Assembly: GCF_000761245.1 (NCBI RefSeq) | Contig: NZ_AWOR01000099.1 | Location: 1 to 64,000, forward strand | DNA from: Comamonas testosteroni | GTDB taxonomy: Bacteria; Pseudomonadota; Gammaproteobacteria; Burkholderiales; Burkholderiaceae_C | DNA: 64,000 nucleotides | Direction: 5' to 3' | Shown: positions 9,401 to 22,129 of the stretch, in pieces | How the letters are laid out: each line of letters opens with the position of its first letter | Numbering within the stretch: position 1 is the stretch's first letter | Position numbers and translations under genes: made by a program | The notes under the pieces: generated by a model | What the model was told of the DNA's origin: nothing | Database searches by the model: none | What the model saw: only the letters and a program-made list of their open reading frames with translations

Positions 9401-9564
9401 GAGCAGTAGGTGCAGGTTTGACGGGTTACGGTGGTGGCTGACAGTTTGTACTGTCGCACCTCAGCAAGGGCGGCTGTGGGTGAGAAGCCCATCAGCGCCA
9501 AGCTTGAACCCGCCAGAGTCGAACCAGTCACTTTCATGAACTGGCGTCTGGAGAATTGGTCCAT
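6499..9564 (-). CDS. fdoG: selenocysteine formate dehydrogenase-N/O alpha subunit (UGA at 8976-8974 read as Sec197)
   Basis: This is the molybdopterin catalytic subunit that oxidises formate to CO2 in the periplasm. The reading frame runs 1,021 codons through one in-frame TGA at 8976-8974 (codon 197; Sec196 in E. coli FdnG). The protein is collinear with the family on both sides of it: LDNQARV, Sec, HGPTVAGLAPTFGRGA. A Tat signal (SRRQFMK, residues 5-11) directs folded export. The N-terminal [4Fe-4S] ligands are CTYCSVGC and a Cys in TLCPKG. AAGG lies about 8 nt before the ATG. Gene finders may split it into 6499..8961 and 8974..9564; it is not a pseudogene. Confidence 0.96.
8932..8976 (-). 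promoter_or_regulatory. bacterial SECIS element of fdoG, including the UGA codon
   Basis: Directly after the UGA the mRNA folds: ACGGCC (8972-8967) pairs with GGCCGU (8937-8932), and a GGC/GCC upper stem presents the GGUCU apical loop at 8955-8951. The GGUCU loop with its bulged U is the SelB contact known from E. coli fdhF and fdnG. Position and loop together make this a confident call. Confidence 0.93.
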
Positions 9565-9797
9565 TGTGGGGTACCTTTTCGTATGAACGCTTATGTGAAA
9601 GCAAATTTTACGACCCCCCTCATTTTTGATAGCAGTTACAAACCCTTAATTCTTGAGTAACGTTGAGCGACTTTGAGTTTTATGTTTCGTTTTTGTTTTT
9701 CTCAATGGCGGCGATAGCTTTCAACCTACGCCTCTCAAGCTATCAACTTTCAGCTCGAAAAGCCATCGGTCAGCAGGCCGAATTGAACAGGAAATTC
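9565..9797. other. intergenic region upstream of fdoG
   Basis: This AT-rich gap should hold the fdo promoter (minus strand). I see no confident -35/-10 pair, sigma-54 site or FNR box. It contains an imperfect hairpin, GATAGCTT (9713-9720) with AAGCTATC (9737-9744), beside a T-rich tract. Confidence 0.4.
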
Positions 9798-10973
9798 CTA
9801 GTCTGTGTCGCTTTTCCGTGTTTCGATAGGCGGGGGGGCGACGGTGGGGGCAGGGCCTTCTGCAGGCTGTTGCGGATCGGCCGTTGTGCGTTTTTGCGCG
9901 ATTGCCCGACTCAGCAGCTTCTCTTCCTGCTCCTGCATGGTGGCAAACAGCTCCCAGGCCGCCATGAACAAGGCGGCAATGGCCGGACCGAGCACAAAGC
10001 CCGAAAGACCGAACAAGGCCATGCCCCCCAGAGTGGAGATCAGCACCACATAGTCAGGCATCTTGGTGTCCTTGCCGACCAGCAGGGGACGCAGCACGTT
10101 ATCCACCAGGCCGATGACCAGCACGCCATAGGCCGCCAGGATCAAACCCTTGGTGACGGCGCCTGTGGCCAGGAAGTAGATCGCAACCGGTCCCCAGACC
10201 AGGCCCGCCCCCACTGCGGGCAGCAAGGACAGAAAAGCCATCACCACGGCCCAGAGTACCGCGCCCTGAATGCCCAGAATCCAGAAAATCAGGCCCCCCA
10301 GCGCACCCTGAGCCGCAGCGACGGCCAGATTGCCCTTGACCGTGGCCCGGATGACGGTGATGAACTTGGTGGCCAGCTCGCGCTTGTGTTCGGCGGCGAG
10401 CGGCGTGGCAGCCCAGATGCGTGCGACCAGCTCCTTGCCGTCACGCAGCAGAAAGAAGATGAGATAGAGCATGACGCCGAAGCCCACGACAAAGCCCAGG
10501 GTGTTCTGTCCCAGCCCCACGGCCTTGGTGGCCGCGAGCTTGCTGGCCTGCAGCGCGATGTTGGAGAGCTTGGCCTGGATTTCATCCAGAGTGCCCAGGT
10601 GCAGCTTTTCCATCCATGGCGTCAGCCAGGAGGGAAGTGCATTGAAGACTTGCTCCACATAGCTGCCGGCGGAGAGGTTGCCGCTGCTGACCTGGTCATA
10701 GATGGCCGAGGTCTCCTTGATGAGCGACAGCCCTATCAGAGACAGCGGCAAAATGACCATTACCAGACTAATTAGCAAGGTTGCCAGTGCGGCCAGGGTC
10801 GGCCTGTTGGGCATGCGCATCAGCAGCTTGCGGTGCAGGGGGGCGAAGACGATGGCAAATACCACGCCCCAGAAGATGGCAACGGCATATTCCTCGAGAA
10901 CCAAGCCAAATCCGGCGGTTACTGCTATCAAAAGAAGAATGAATGCACGTTTGTGAAGCGGCAAAAGCGGCAT
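9798..10973 (-). CDS. AI-2E family transporter (PerM/YdiK-like membrane protein)
   Basis: This is a 391-residue polytopic inner-membrane protein of the AI-2E/PerM exporter family (Pfam AI-2E_transport); family members have been linked to signal export or Na+/H+ antiport, and the substrate here is unknown. Two hydrophobic helices open the protein, then come a less hydrophobic central region (about residues 75-150) and C-terminal helices. Family-typical segments are PAVGAGLVWGP and DNVLRPLLVG. A Pro/Gln-rich tail closes it (about residues 370-391). It lies upstream of fdoG on the same strand with 233 bp between them, and divergent from sucA. Nothing ties it to either function. Confidence 0.88.
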   Translation of the reverse strand: MPLLPLHKRAFILLLIAVTAGFGLVLEEYAVAIFWGVVFAIVFAPLHRKLLMRMPNRPTLAALATLLISLVMVILPLSLIGLSLIKETSAIYDQVSSGNLSAGSYVEQVFNALPSWLTPWMEKLHLGTLDEIQAKLSNIALQASKLAATKAVGLGQNTLGFVVGFGVMLYLIFFLLRDGKELVARIWAATPLAAEHKRELATKFITVIRATVKGNLAVAAAQGALGGLIFWILGIQGAVLWAVVMAFLSLLPAVGAGLVWGPVAIYFLATGAVTKGLILAAYGVLVIGLVDNVLRPLLVGKDTKMPDYVVLISTLGGMALFGLSGFVLGPAIAALFMAAWELFATMQEQEEKLLSRAIAQKRTTADPQQPAEGPAPTVAPPPIETRKSDTD

Positions 10974-11193
10974 GCGAATCCTTGTTTATGGAGTTCCCGC
11001 AATGTAAGCGACTCCCAGGGGTGTAAACATCTTGTCTTTTATAAGACCAAGACTTTGAACAGTGGCACAATGGCTGCCGCAACTTCAGGCCCTTCCCCAG
11101 CCACAGTCGCATCCGCCAATCGGTACAGCCGTGTCGCGGGAGGTTCTACAAACCAGCTAATGCTTTCCGAAGGAAAGCGGAGGTCAGCGAGAT

Positions 11194-14073
<2,880 letters not shown>

Positions 14074-14084
14074 TACAGGCGACA

Positions 14085-14106
14085 CCCCCTGTCCGAGGAC
14101 AGGGGG
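14085..14106 (+). other. strong hairpin in the sucA-sucB gap
   Basis: CCCCCTGTCC and GGACAGGGGG form a near-continuous 10-bp GC-rich stem with no T-run after it. It starts 11 nt after the sucA stop codon (TAA, 14071-14073). It is more likely a transcript-stabilising or weak attenuating structure than a full terminator. Confidence 0.65.
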
Positions 14107-14136
14107 CACAAGAAACATCTTTGGAAAGAATTCAAA

Positions 14137-15378
14137 ATGGCAATCGTTGAAGTTAAAGTCCCCCAGCTGTCCGAATCCATCACTGAAGCCACCATGCTGA
14201 CCTGGAAGAAAAAGGTCGGCGAGGCAGTGGCCATCGATGAAATCCTCATCGAAATCGAAACCGACAAGGTCGTGCTGGAAGTGCCTGCTCCTTCGGCTGG
14301 CGTGATCACCGAAATCCTGCAAGGCGACGGCGCAACCGTGGCGGCCGAGCAAGTGATCGCCAAGATCGACTCCGAAGCCGTCGCTGGTGCTGCTGCTCCT
14401 GCTGCCGCCCCCGCTGCTGCTGCGACTCCCGCTGCTGCCCCCGTGGCCGCCGCTCCTGCCGGCGCCGACAAGAGCGGCGTGGCCATGCCTGCTGCTGCCA
14501 AGATCCTGGCCGACAACAACCTGTCCGCTGCCAACGTGGCTGGCACAGGCAAGGACGGCCGCGTGACCAAGGGTGATGCACTGGGTGCCATCAAGGCCGG
14601 CGCAGCCATCCCCACCGGCGCTCCCAAGGCGGCTTTGCCTCAGGTTGCGGCTCCCGTGACCAAGGAAAACCTGGGTGACCGTCCCGAGCAGCGCGTGCCC
14701 ATGACACGTCTGCGCGCCCGTATTGCCGAGCGTCTGCTGCAATCCCAGGCGACCAACGCCATCCTGACCACGTTCAACGAAGTGAACATGGCTCCCGTGA
14801 TGGAACTGCGCAAGAAGTTCCAGGACCAGTTCACCAAGGAACATGGCGTGAAGCTGGGCTTCATGTCCTTCTTCGTCAAGGCTGCAGTGCATGCCCTGAA
14901 GAAGTTCCCCGCAGTGAACGCCTCCATTGACGGCAACGACATCGTCTACCACGGCTACTTCGACATCGGTATCGCTGTGAGCTCGCCTCGCGGTCTGGTG
15001 GTGCCCATCCTGCGCAATGCAGACCAGATGAGCTTCGCCGACATCGAAAAGAAGATTGTCGAATTCGGTCAGAAGGCCAAGGAAGGCAAGCTGGGCATTG
15101 AAGAGATGACCGGCGGTACCTTCTCCATCTCCAATGGCGGCACCTTCGGCTCGATGATGTCCACCCCCATCATCAACCCCCCTCAGTCCGCCATTCTGGG
15201 CGTGCACGCCACCAAGGATCGCGCCGTGGTCGAGAACGGTCAGATCGTGATCCGTCCCATGAACTACCTGGCCATGTCCTATGACCACCGCATCATCGAC
15301 GGCCGCGAAGCCGTGCTGAGCCTGGTGGCCATGAAGGACGCGCTGGAAGATCCTTCTCGCCTCCTGTTTGATCTGTAA
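14137..15378 (+). CDS. sucB: dihydrolipoyllysine-residue succinyltransferase (E2 of 2-oxoglutarate dehydrogenase)
   Basis: SucB forms the core of the 2-oxoglutarate dehydrogenase complex and transfers succinyl from its lipoyl arm to CoA. The 413-residue protein (E. coli 405) has one lipoyl domain with the modified lysine in IETDKVVLEV (K44). An Ala/Pro-rich flexible linker (about 82-112) and a peripheral-subunit-binding domain (AAAKILADNNLSAANVAGTG) follow. The catalytic domain ends with the active-site motif YDHRIIDGREAV. The gene follows sucA by 63 bp and is closed by a terminator at 15401-15431. Confidence 0.97.
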   Translation: MAIVEVKVPQLSESITEATMLTWKKKVGEAVAIDEILIEIETDKVVLEVPAPSAGVITEILQGDGATVAAEQVIAKIDSEAVAGAAAPAAAPAAAATPAAAPVAAAPAGADKSGVAMPAAAKILADNNLSAANVAGTGKDGRVTKGDALGAIKAGAAIPTGAPKAALPQVAAPVTKENLGDRPEQRVPMTRLRARIAERLLQSQATNAILTTFNEVNMAPVMELRKKFQDQFTKEHGVKLGFMSFFVKAAVHALKKFPAVNASIDGNDIVYHGYFDIGIAVSSPRGLVVPILRNADQMSFADIEKKIVEFGQKAKEGKLGIEEMTGGTFSISNGGTFGSMMSTPIINPPQSAILGVHATKDRAVVENGQIVIRPMNYLAMSYDHRIIDGREAVLSLVAMKDALEDPSRLLFDL

Positions 15379-15400
15379 TTCAGCAGATCGAGCTTCTACA

Positions 15401-15431
15401 AAGCCCACCACCAAAAGCGGTGGGCTTTTTT
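15401..15431 (+). terminator. rho-independent terminator after sucB
   Basis: AAGCCCACC (15401-15409) pairs with GGTGGGCTT (15419-15427), followed by a T-run to 15431. It lies 28 bp before the lpdA start, so lpdA is reached by read-through or from its own promoter. Confidence 0.8.
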
Positions 15432-15459
15432 CGAGTTAAACAGAGAAAAGATTCAAATC

Positions 15460-16887
<1,428 letters not shown>

Positions 16888-16975
16888 GTTTTTTTCAGTC
16901 TTGCGCGCAGGTTTTGACATGGCTGTGAAGTGCCCGCGCGCAGGCTGAGTTTCTTTTAGAATTCAGAACAAGATG

Positions 16976-17019
16976 GCTGCTAACGCTTAGTGCATAAGCG
17001 GTAGCAGCTATTGTTTTTT
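16976..17019 (+). repeat. interspersed intergenic repeat, copy B, also terminator-like for lpdA
   Basis: GCTGCTAACGCTTA (16976-16989) pairs with TAAGCGGTAGCAGC (16995-17008) with one mismatch, and TATTGTTTTTTG follows. It shares the CGCTT, TGCATAA, CG and CAG blocks of the repeat family and could act as a rho-independent terminator 90 bp after lpdA. Confidence 0.55.
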
Positions 17020-17039
17020 GAGCATCTGGAGACAAGACG

Positions 17040-18137
17040 GTGAATGTAAGACAAGCCTACGAGGCGGAACTGGCCGCCAAGGGTTTCAAAAGCGATCCCG
17101 CGCAGTTGCGTGCAGTCGATGCGTTGCAGCGCTGTGCTGACGAGTGGGCCGTGTACAAGGGCAAGCGCTCCAATGCTCTCAAGAAACTGATCAATCACCC
17201 CGGTCTGCCCAAGGGCGTCTACATGTACGGTGGGGTGGGGCGCGGCAAGAGCTTTCTGATGGAGTGCTTCTTCAACGCCGTGCCTCTCAAGCGCAAGGTG
17301 CGCCTGCACTTTCACGAATTCATGCGCGAAGTGCACCGCGAGATGCATCTCATGCAAGGCACGCAGAATCCGCTCGATGCCCTTGGCGCCAAGATCGCCA
17401 AGAAGTACAAGCTGATCTGTTTTGACGAGTTCCATGTCGCCGATATCACCGATGCCATGATTCTCTACAAGCTGCTCGAGTCGCTGTTTGCCAACGGCGT
17501 GGGCTTTGTGACGACCTCCAACTTCGAGCCTGATGGTCTCTATCCCGGTGGCTTGCATCGCGACCGGATCCTGCCTGCGATTGCCCTGCTCAAGGAGCGC
17601 ATGGAAGTGGTGAATGTGGACAACGGCACCGACTATCGCCGCCGCACTCTCGAGGATGCCAAGCTCTATCATTGCCCGTTGGGCCCGGAGGCCGATGCTG
17701 CGATGAAGGAGACCTTCGATCGCCTGGCCGAAGCCCATGATGAAGAGCCGGTGATGCAGATCGAGACTCGCAAGATTGCGGCCAAGCGCCGTGCCGGCGG
17801 CGTCGTGTGGTTTGACTTCCGTGAACTCTGTGGCGGCCCACGCTCGCAGAACGACTATCTCGAAATCGCCACGCAGTTTCACACCATCTTGCTGTCCGAC
17901 GTGCCCGAGCTGCATGTGAACATGGCTTCGGCCGCGCGGCGCTTCACGCTGCTGGTGGACGTGCTCTACGATCGCCATGTCAAGCTCATTGTGTCGGCTG
18001 CCGTGGCGCCCGAGAAGATCTATACCGAAGGACCTCTGTCCCACGAGTTTCCGCGCACCGTCTCGCGCCTCAACGAGATGCGCTCCAAGGAGTATCTGGC
18101 GCTTGAGCGCCGCGTGGTTGACACCAGCTTGACCTGA
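17040..18137 (+). CDS. zapE: cell division protein ZapE (AFG1-like ATPase)
   Basis: ZapE is an AFG1-family P-loop ATPase; in E. coli it associates with the FtsZ ring during constriction under stress. The 365-residue product (E. coli 375) has Walker A GGVGRGKS (near residues 63-70), Walker B LICFDEFHVAD, the TTSNFEPDGLYPGGLHR segment typical of the family and the AARRFTLLVDVLYD sensor region. The start is GTG at 17040, with GGAGA about 10 nt upstream. It follows lpdA after 152 bp that include a terminator-like repeat, so it is probably transcribed independently. Confidence 0.93.
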   Translation: MNVRQAYEAELAAKGFKSDPAQLRAVDALQRCADEWAVYKGKRSNALKKLINHPGLPKGVYMYGGVGRGKSFLMECFFNAVPLKRKVRLHFHEFMREVHREMHLMQGTQNPLDALGAKIAKKYKLICFDEFHVADITDAMILYKLLESLFANGVGFVTTSNFEPDGLYPGGLHRDRILPAIALLKERMEVVNVDNGTDYRRRTLEDAKLYHCPLGPEADAAMKETFDRLAEAHDEEPVMQIETRKIAAKRRAGGVVWFDFRELCGGPRSQNDYLEIATQFHTILLSDVPELHVNMASAARRFTLLVDVLYDRHVKLIVSAAVAPEKIYTEGPLSHEFPRTVSRLNEMRSKEYLALERRVVDTSLT

Positions 18138-18198
18138 TCGCCTGCAGGCAACTGCCCGCGGCTTTAAGATGCCAGCCTGTACTTCGAGTTCCGAGTTG

Positions 18199-18966
18199 AT
18201 GACGATGCCCACTATCCTTGCCCAGCTGATCCGCCGCCGCATTGCGGGCTTTGCACTTGCGCCCCTGGCCGCCGTCTGGCTGGCTTGTGCGCCGGCCATG
18301 GCTCAGGTAAAGGCGGATTCGGCACAGCAGACCGACAGGCAGGCTCAGAAGGCGGCGGCCGAGAAGGCGCGTCAGCATCTGCACCAGCAGCGCGAAGCAG
18401 AGCGCGACGAGATTCTCAGCAAGCGCGCCGTCATCGAGCAGCAGCGCGTGGCTGACGAAAAGCTCTGCTACCAGAAGTTTGCCGTGGAGGGCTGTCTGGC
18501 CGATGCCCGCAGGGCGGCACGTGAAAAAGATGCGCCGCTGCGTGCGCGTGAGCTGGAAATCAACGATACGGAGCGCAAGGAAAAGGCGGCGGCCAAGCTG
18601 CAGGCCATCGAAGAGAAAAAAGCCGAAAACGCTGCCGTGCCCATGAAGTCGCAGCAACGCGATAAGAGTGACAAGAGCTTGCCGCAGCCCGCTGGCTCGG
18701 GTGCCAAACCTGCAGTTGACGAGCAGGCGGCGCGGGCCCAGCGCCAGACCGAGGCTCAGCAGCGTGCCAGCAAGCAGGCCGACTATGTGCGCCGCCACGA
18801 GCAAAGCCGTGCCCAAGCCGATCAGGGACGAGCCGAGCGTGAAGCCAAGGCCCGGGCAGATCATGAGGCCAAGCTAAAGGCTGCAGCCGAGCACAAAGCC
18901 AGAGCCTTGCAGCAGGCCAAGGAGCGCGGTCAGACTGCAGCGCCGCTGCCAGCACCTGCTCCCTGA
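18199..18966 (+). CDS. exported coiled-coil protein of unknown function
   Basis: I do not recognise a function. The 255-residue product starts MTMPTILAQL and has a signal peptide ending in an AMAQ-type cleavage site near residue 36. The rest is strongly charged and low in complexity: long Ala/Gln/Lys/Arg/Glu heptad-like stretches that suggest a continuous coiled coil. A central segment holds the only Cys pair (EKLCYQKFAVEGCLADARR) and a Pro/Ala tail ends it. Charged lysine-rich periplasmic proteins of this type are common in Comamonadaceae. ATG 18199 and ATG 18205 are both possible. It is 61 bp downstream of zapE on the same strand. Confidence 0.75.
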   Translation: MTMPTILAQLIRRRIAGFALAPLAAVWLACAPAMAQVKADSAQQTDRQAQKAAAEKARQHLHQQREAERDEILSKRAVIEQQRVADEKLCYQKFAVEGCLADARRAAREKDAPLRARELEINDTERKEKAAAKLQAIEEKKAENAAVPMKSQQRDKSDKSLPQPAGSGAKPAVDEQAARAQRQTEAQQRASKQADYVRRHEQSRAQADQGRAEREAKARADHEAKLKAAAEHKARALQQAKERGQTAAPLPAPAP

Positions 18967-19027
18967 TGCATTCGAGGATCGATAGTGCTCAACAGCAGGG
19001 TGCTGCCGGAAGCATTGCTGCAAGCGC

Positions 19028-19055
19028 GCGTTTCCAGGGCGTTTCCAGGGCGTTT
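19028..19055. repeat. 11-bp tandem repeat, 2.5 copies
   Basis: GCGTTTCCAGG occurs twice in direct tandem and is followed by a third partial GCGTTT. It lies in the gap between the converging genes at 18966 and 19085. Confidence 0.7.
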
Positions 19056-19084
19056 AAAGATGTCTTGTCTGGGCCGAGAACTCT

Positions 19085-19858
19085 TCAAGCGCTTGCTGCT
19101 GCGGCTGAGGTATCCAGCTTGAGTATCGCCAGCGAGAGGTTGTCACCACCACCAGCCGCGCGCCGCCTGGCTTTTTCAATCAAGAATTGAGAGGCTTCGC
19201 GTGGCGAGAGTCCGTCAAGCACAGTGCCCAGCTCCTGTGCGGTGAAGTAATGCCACAGGCCGTCCGAGCAGGCCATCAGGCTGTCGCCCGGCAGCAGTTT
19301 CTCGATCATGTGGTGGCTCATGGGCGGCGGCGGCTCGGCTCCCAGGCAGCCCAGCAAGATATTGGACCGTGGGTGGCGCTGGGCCTCGGTTTCAGTGAGC
19401 TCGCCGCGGTCGACCAGTGCCTGTACATAGGAGTGATCGAGCGAGCGGTGCACCAGGGCGGCGCCGCGAAAATGGTAGAGCCGTGAATCGCCGGAGTGCA
19501 TGAAGTGGCAGCGATTGTCGGGCAGCACCACGAAGGCCGCGATGGTGCTGTGGGGCTCCTGTTCCGCTGCTATGGCGGTAAGGCGAATGACGGTGTGGGC
19601 ATCTTGCACAATGGTGCGCAGCATGCGTGTGCAGTCTTCCTTGGCGGGCTCAAAGCGCTCGAAAAGCTGGCGAGCCGTCAGCATGACCTGATCGGATGCC
19701 TTTCTCCCGCCGCTGCGCCCGCCCATGCCATCGGCTACCACGCCGAGAATGCAGCCCTTGGCATAGGGGTGCGCCATGAGCAGAACCTGGTCCTGCTGGT
19801 ATTCTCGGTCACCGCGATGAATGCCGGTGGCCGCCTCAATGCGGTAGCTGGATGACAT
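19085..19858 (-). CDS. PP2C-family serine/threonine protein phosphatase
   Basis: This is a Mg/Mn-dependent PP2C-type phosphatase, probably cytoplasmic, of the short single-domain bacterial type (257 residues). Metal-binding motifs are present: RGDREYQQDQ near the N-terminus, VADGMGGRSGG, HSGDSRLY, CSDGLW and GGGDNLSLAI. The first motif is slightly divergent, with QQD where NED/NQD is usual, but it keeps the Asp. No partner kinase gene adjoins it, so the target is unknown. It is divergent from the helicase gene to its right. Confidence 0.9.
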   Translation of the reverse strand: MSSSYRIEAATGIHRGDREYQQDQVLLMAHPYAKGCILGVVADGMGGRSGGRKASDQVMLTARQLFERFEPAKEDCTRMLRTIVQDAHTVIRLTAIAAEQEPHSTIAAFVVLPDNRCHFMHSGDSRLYHFRGAALVHRSLDHSYVQALVDRGELTETEAQRHPRSNILLGCLGAEPPPPMSHHMIEKLLPGDSLMACSDGLWHYFTAQELGTVLDGLSPREASQFLIEKARRRAAGGGDNLSLAILKLDTSAAAASA

Positions 19859-19994
19859 GAGTGTGTGCGAGAGCGCTCGCAGAGCGAGATTTAACGTTAC
19901 GTTACATTTTATCGGCCAGAGGCAGGGCTTCGGCGAATATTTGCGATCTTATGTGAGCTTGAGCTGACTTGGCTTGTTGGAAGGTGAAACGGTT

Positions 19995-22073
19995 TTGACT
20001 CATTTGCAGGAGGCGGTCGCGCAGGTTTTTGCGCAGCAAGGTGCGCTCTCGCTGGCCGAGCCCGCATTCACGCCGCGCCCAGGCCAGACCCGCATGGCGC
20101 TGGCAGTGGTTCAGGCCATAGAGGAGGGCGGGGTGCTGGTGGTGGAGGCAGGCACGGGTGTTGGCAAGACCTACGCTTATCTGGTGCCTGCCTTGCTCAG
20201 CGGTCAGCGCGTGCTTGTGTCCACGGCCACCAAGGCGCTGCAGGACCAGTTGTTTGCCCGTGATCTTCCGCGCCTGGTTCATGGCCTGGGCCTGCCTTTG
20301 CGCATGGCCAGACTCAAGGGGCGTTCTTCCTATCTATGTACGGAGCGGCTGGAGCGTGTGCGCCAGGGCCGTACGGCTCCCCAGGATCCACAGGTGCTGC
20401 GCGCCGTGGCGGATGTCGAGCGCTGGGCCAGGGTCACGCGTACCGGTGATCTTGCCGAGCTGACGGCGCTGGATGAGCGCTCCCCTGTGATGCCCTTGGT
20501 GAGCTCCACCAAGGACAATTGCATGGGCTCTGACTGCCCGCACTGGCAGGGCTGCCATGTCAACCAGGCGCGTCAGCAAGCGTTGGAGGCCGATGTGGTG
20601 GTGGTCAACCATCACCTGCTGTTTGCCGATCTCGATGTGCGCGACAGCGGCATGGCTCATCTTTTGCCCAACACCGGCGTGGTGGTGATCGATGAAGCCC
20701 ATCAGCTCAACGATATCGGCGTGCAGTTTGCCGGAGAGGCTGTGTCCAGTCAGCAGTTGGTGGGGTACGCACGTGATGCCCTTCGGCTGACGCAGGAGCA
20801 TGCACGCGGCATGGCCGACTGGCTGGTGCTCTGTGCCACGCTGGAGCAGGCCATGCGTGAGCTGCGCCTGCAGGCGGGCAAGCCTCCGGTCGGAGGGCGG
20901 CTTGCGTGGCAAGCGGTGACCCCGCAGGGACTGGATGCGGTGAAATGGCGTGCGGCACTGGTGCGGCTGGGGCAGAGCCTGCGTGCCCTGTTGATTCCAC
21001 TCTCAAGCCTGGAGGGTGCAGGGGCCGAGTTGCAGCGCCTGTATGAGCGCGGCGCAGAGTTGCTCGCGCGACTGGCACGCTTTGCAGCACCTGCAGATGA
21101 TGAATGCGTGCGCTGGCTGGAGGTCGGTGCGCAGTATCTGCGCATGCTGGAGTCTCCGCTGTCGATTGCCCGCATCATGCAGCAGCGGCTGCTTCGGCGC
21201 TCGCTGGAGGATGCCGGCGCGGACCAGGGCGAGGAGTCCGATCCTTCAAGGAAGAAGGCCTGGATTTTCACCTCGGCCACATTGGGCAATGACGCTCAGC
21301 TGAGCTGGTTTGTCGAGTCCTGCGGCCTGCGCGGCGCTCAGGTGCTACAGGTGGAAAGTCCGTTTGACTACCATCGGCAAGCCGGCGTCTATGTGCCCCA
21401 GCCCTTTGCTGCGGCTGGCAGCGCACAGCACAGCCAGCAGGTCGCCCAGCTGGTGCTGGATGCAGCGCAGCGCATAGGCGGCCGCACCCTGGTGCTGACC
21501 ACCACACTCAAGGCCCTGCATGCGATCAGCGCATCGCTGCGCACCAGCCTGGGCCTGTTTGCAGATCTGGATGTGCTGGTACAGGGCGAGGCGCCCAAGC
21601 TGGCCTTGATTCAGCGCTTTATGGCCGCCGGGGCAGTCGCTGGGCGAGGAGCTGTTCTGGTGGCTTCCGCCACTTTCTGGGAGGGTGTGGACCTGCCCGG
21701 CGACATGCTGCAGCTGGTGGTGATCGACAAGCTTCCGTTTCCGCCACCTGACGACCCCCTGGTCGAAGCCCGTTCGCGACTGCTGGAGAGCGTGGGGCGA
21801 GGGGCGTTTCATGATTACATGCTGCCCGAAGCGGCCCTGGCCCTCAAGCAAGGGGCCGGACGTCTGATCCGTAGTGAAGCCGATCGTGGCGTGCTGGTCA
21901 TCTGCGACAGTCGCTTGATGACGATGGGCTATGGAGCGGAGTTGATGTCGGCATTGCCTCCCATGCGCGTGCTGGGCAGTCAGCCGGAGTTCGAGGCGGC
22001 GCTGGAGCAGTTGGCGGCGCAACACGCCAAGCGTGACGGCGAGCAGACGCCGGTGCAGGATTCAGAGGCGTAG
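19995..22073 (+). CDS. ATP-dependent DNA helicase of the DinG/YoaA (XPD-like) family
   Basis: This is a superfamily 2 iron-sulfur helicase acting 5'-3' in DNA repair. The 692-residue product has Walker A AGTGVGKTYAYLVP, the [4Fe-4S] cysteines (one in YLCTERLER, three in CMGSDCPHWQGC), the DEAH box VIDEAHQL and C-terminal helicase motifs (ATFWEGVDLPGD, KQGAGRLIRSEADRG). The YoaA subtype seems closer than E. coli DinG. I chose the TTG at 19995, which has GGAAGG at 19979-19984; an upstream TTG at 19974 is possible but lacks a ribosome site. It converges on bamD through a shared terminator. Confidence 0.9.
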   Translation: MTHLQEAVAQVFAQQGALSLAEPAFTPRPGQTRMALAVVQAIEEGGVLVVEAGTGVGKTYAYLVPALLSGQRVLVSTATKALQDQLFARDLPRLVHGLGLPLRMARLKGRSSYLCTERLERVRQGRTAPQDPQVLRAVADVERWARVTRTGDLAELTALDERSPVMPLVSSTKDNCMGSDCPHWQGCHVNQARQQALEADVVVVNHHLLFADLDVRDSGMAHLLPNTGVVVIDEAHQLNDIGVQFAGEAVSSQQLVGYARDALRLTQEHARGMADWLVLCATLEQAMRELRLQAGKPPVGGRLAWQAVTPQGLDAVKWRAALVRLGQSLRALLIPLSSLEGAGAELQRLYERGAELLARLARFAAPADDECVRWLEVGAQYLRMLESPLSIARIMQQRLLRRSLEDAGADQGEESDPSRKKAWIFTSATLGNDAQLSWFVESCGLRGAQVLQVESPFDYHRQAGVYVPQPFAAAGSAQHSQQVAQLVLDAAQRIGGRTLVLTTTLKALHAISASLRTSLGLFADLDVLVQGEAPKLALIQRFMAAGAVAGRGAVLVASATFWEGVDLPGDMLQLVVIDKLPFPPPDDPLVEARSRLLESVGRGAFHDYMLPEAALALKQGAGRLIRSEADRGVLVICDSRLMTMGYGAELMSALPPMRVLGSQPEFEAALEQLAAQHAKRDGEQTPVQDSEA

Positions 22074-22079
22074 AAATGA

Positions 22080-22106
22080 AAAAGGATGCGCTTGACGCAT
22101 CCTTTT
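22080..22106. terminator. bidirectional terminator between the helicase gene and bamD
   Basis: AAAAGGATGCG (22080-22090) pairs with CGCATCCTTTT (22096-22106). T-runs follow on both strands, and the hairpin lies between two converging genes. Confidence 0.88.
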
Positions 22107-22129
22107 GTCCCTTGGGCGGCAAACGCTGC

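Noticed and set aside
6499..9564. fdoG as a pseudogene broken by a stop
   Set aside because: The stop is TGA at the Sec position, is followed by a bSECIS hairpin, and the sequence is collinear with the family on both sides.
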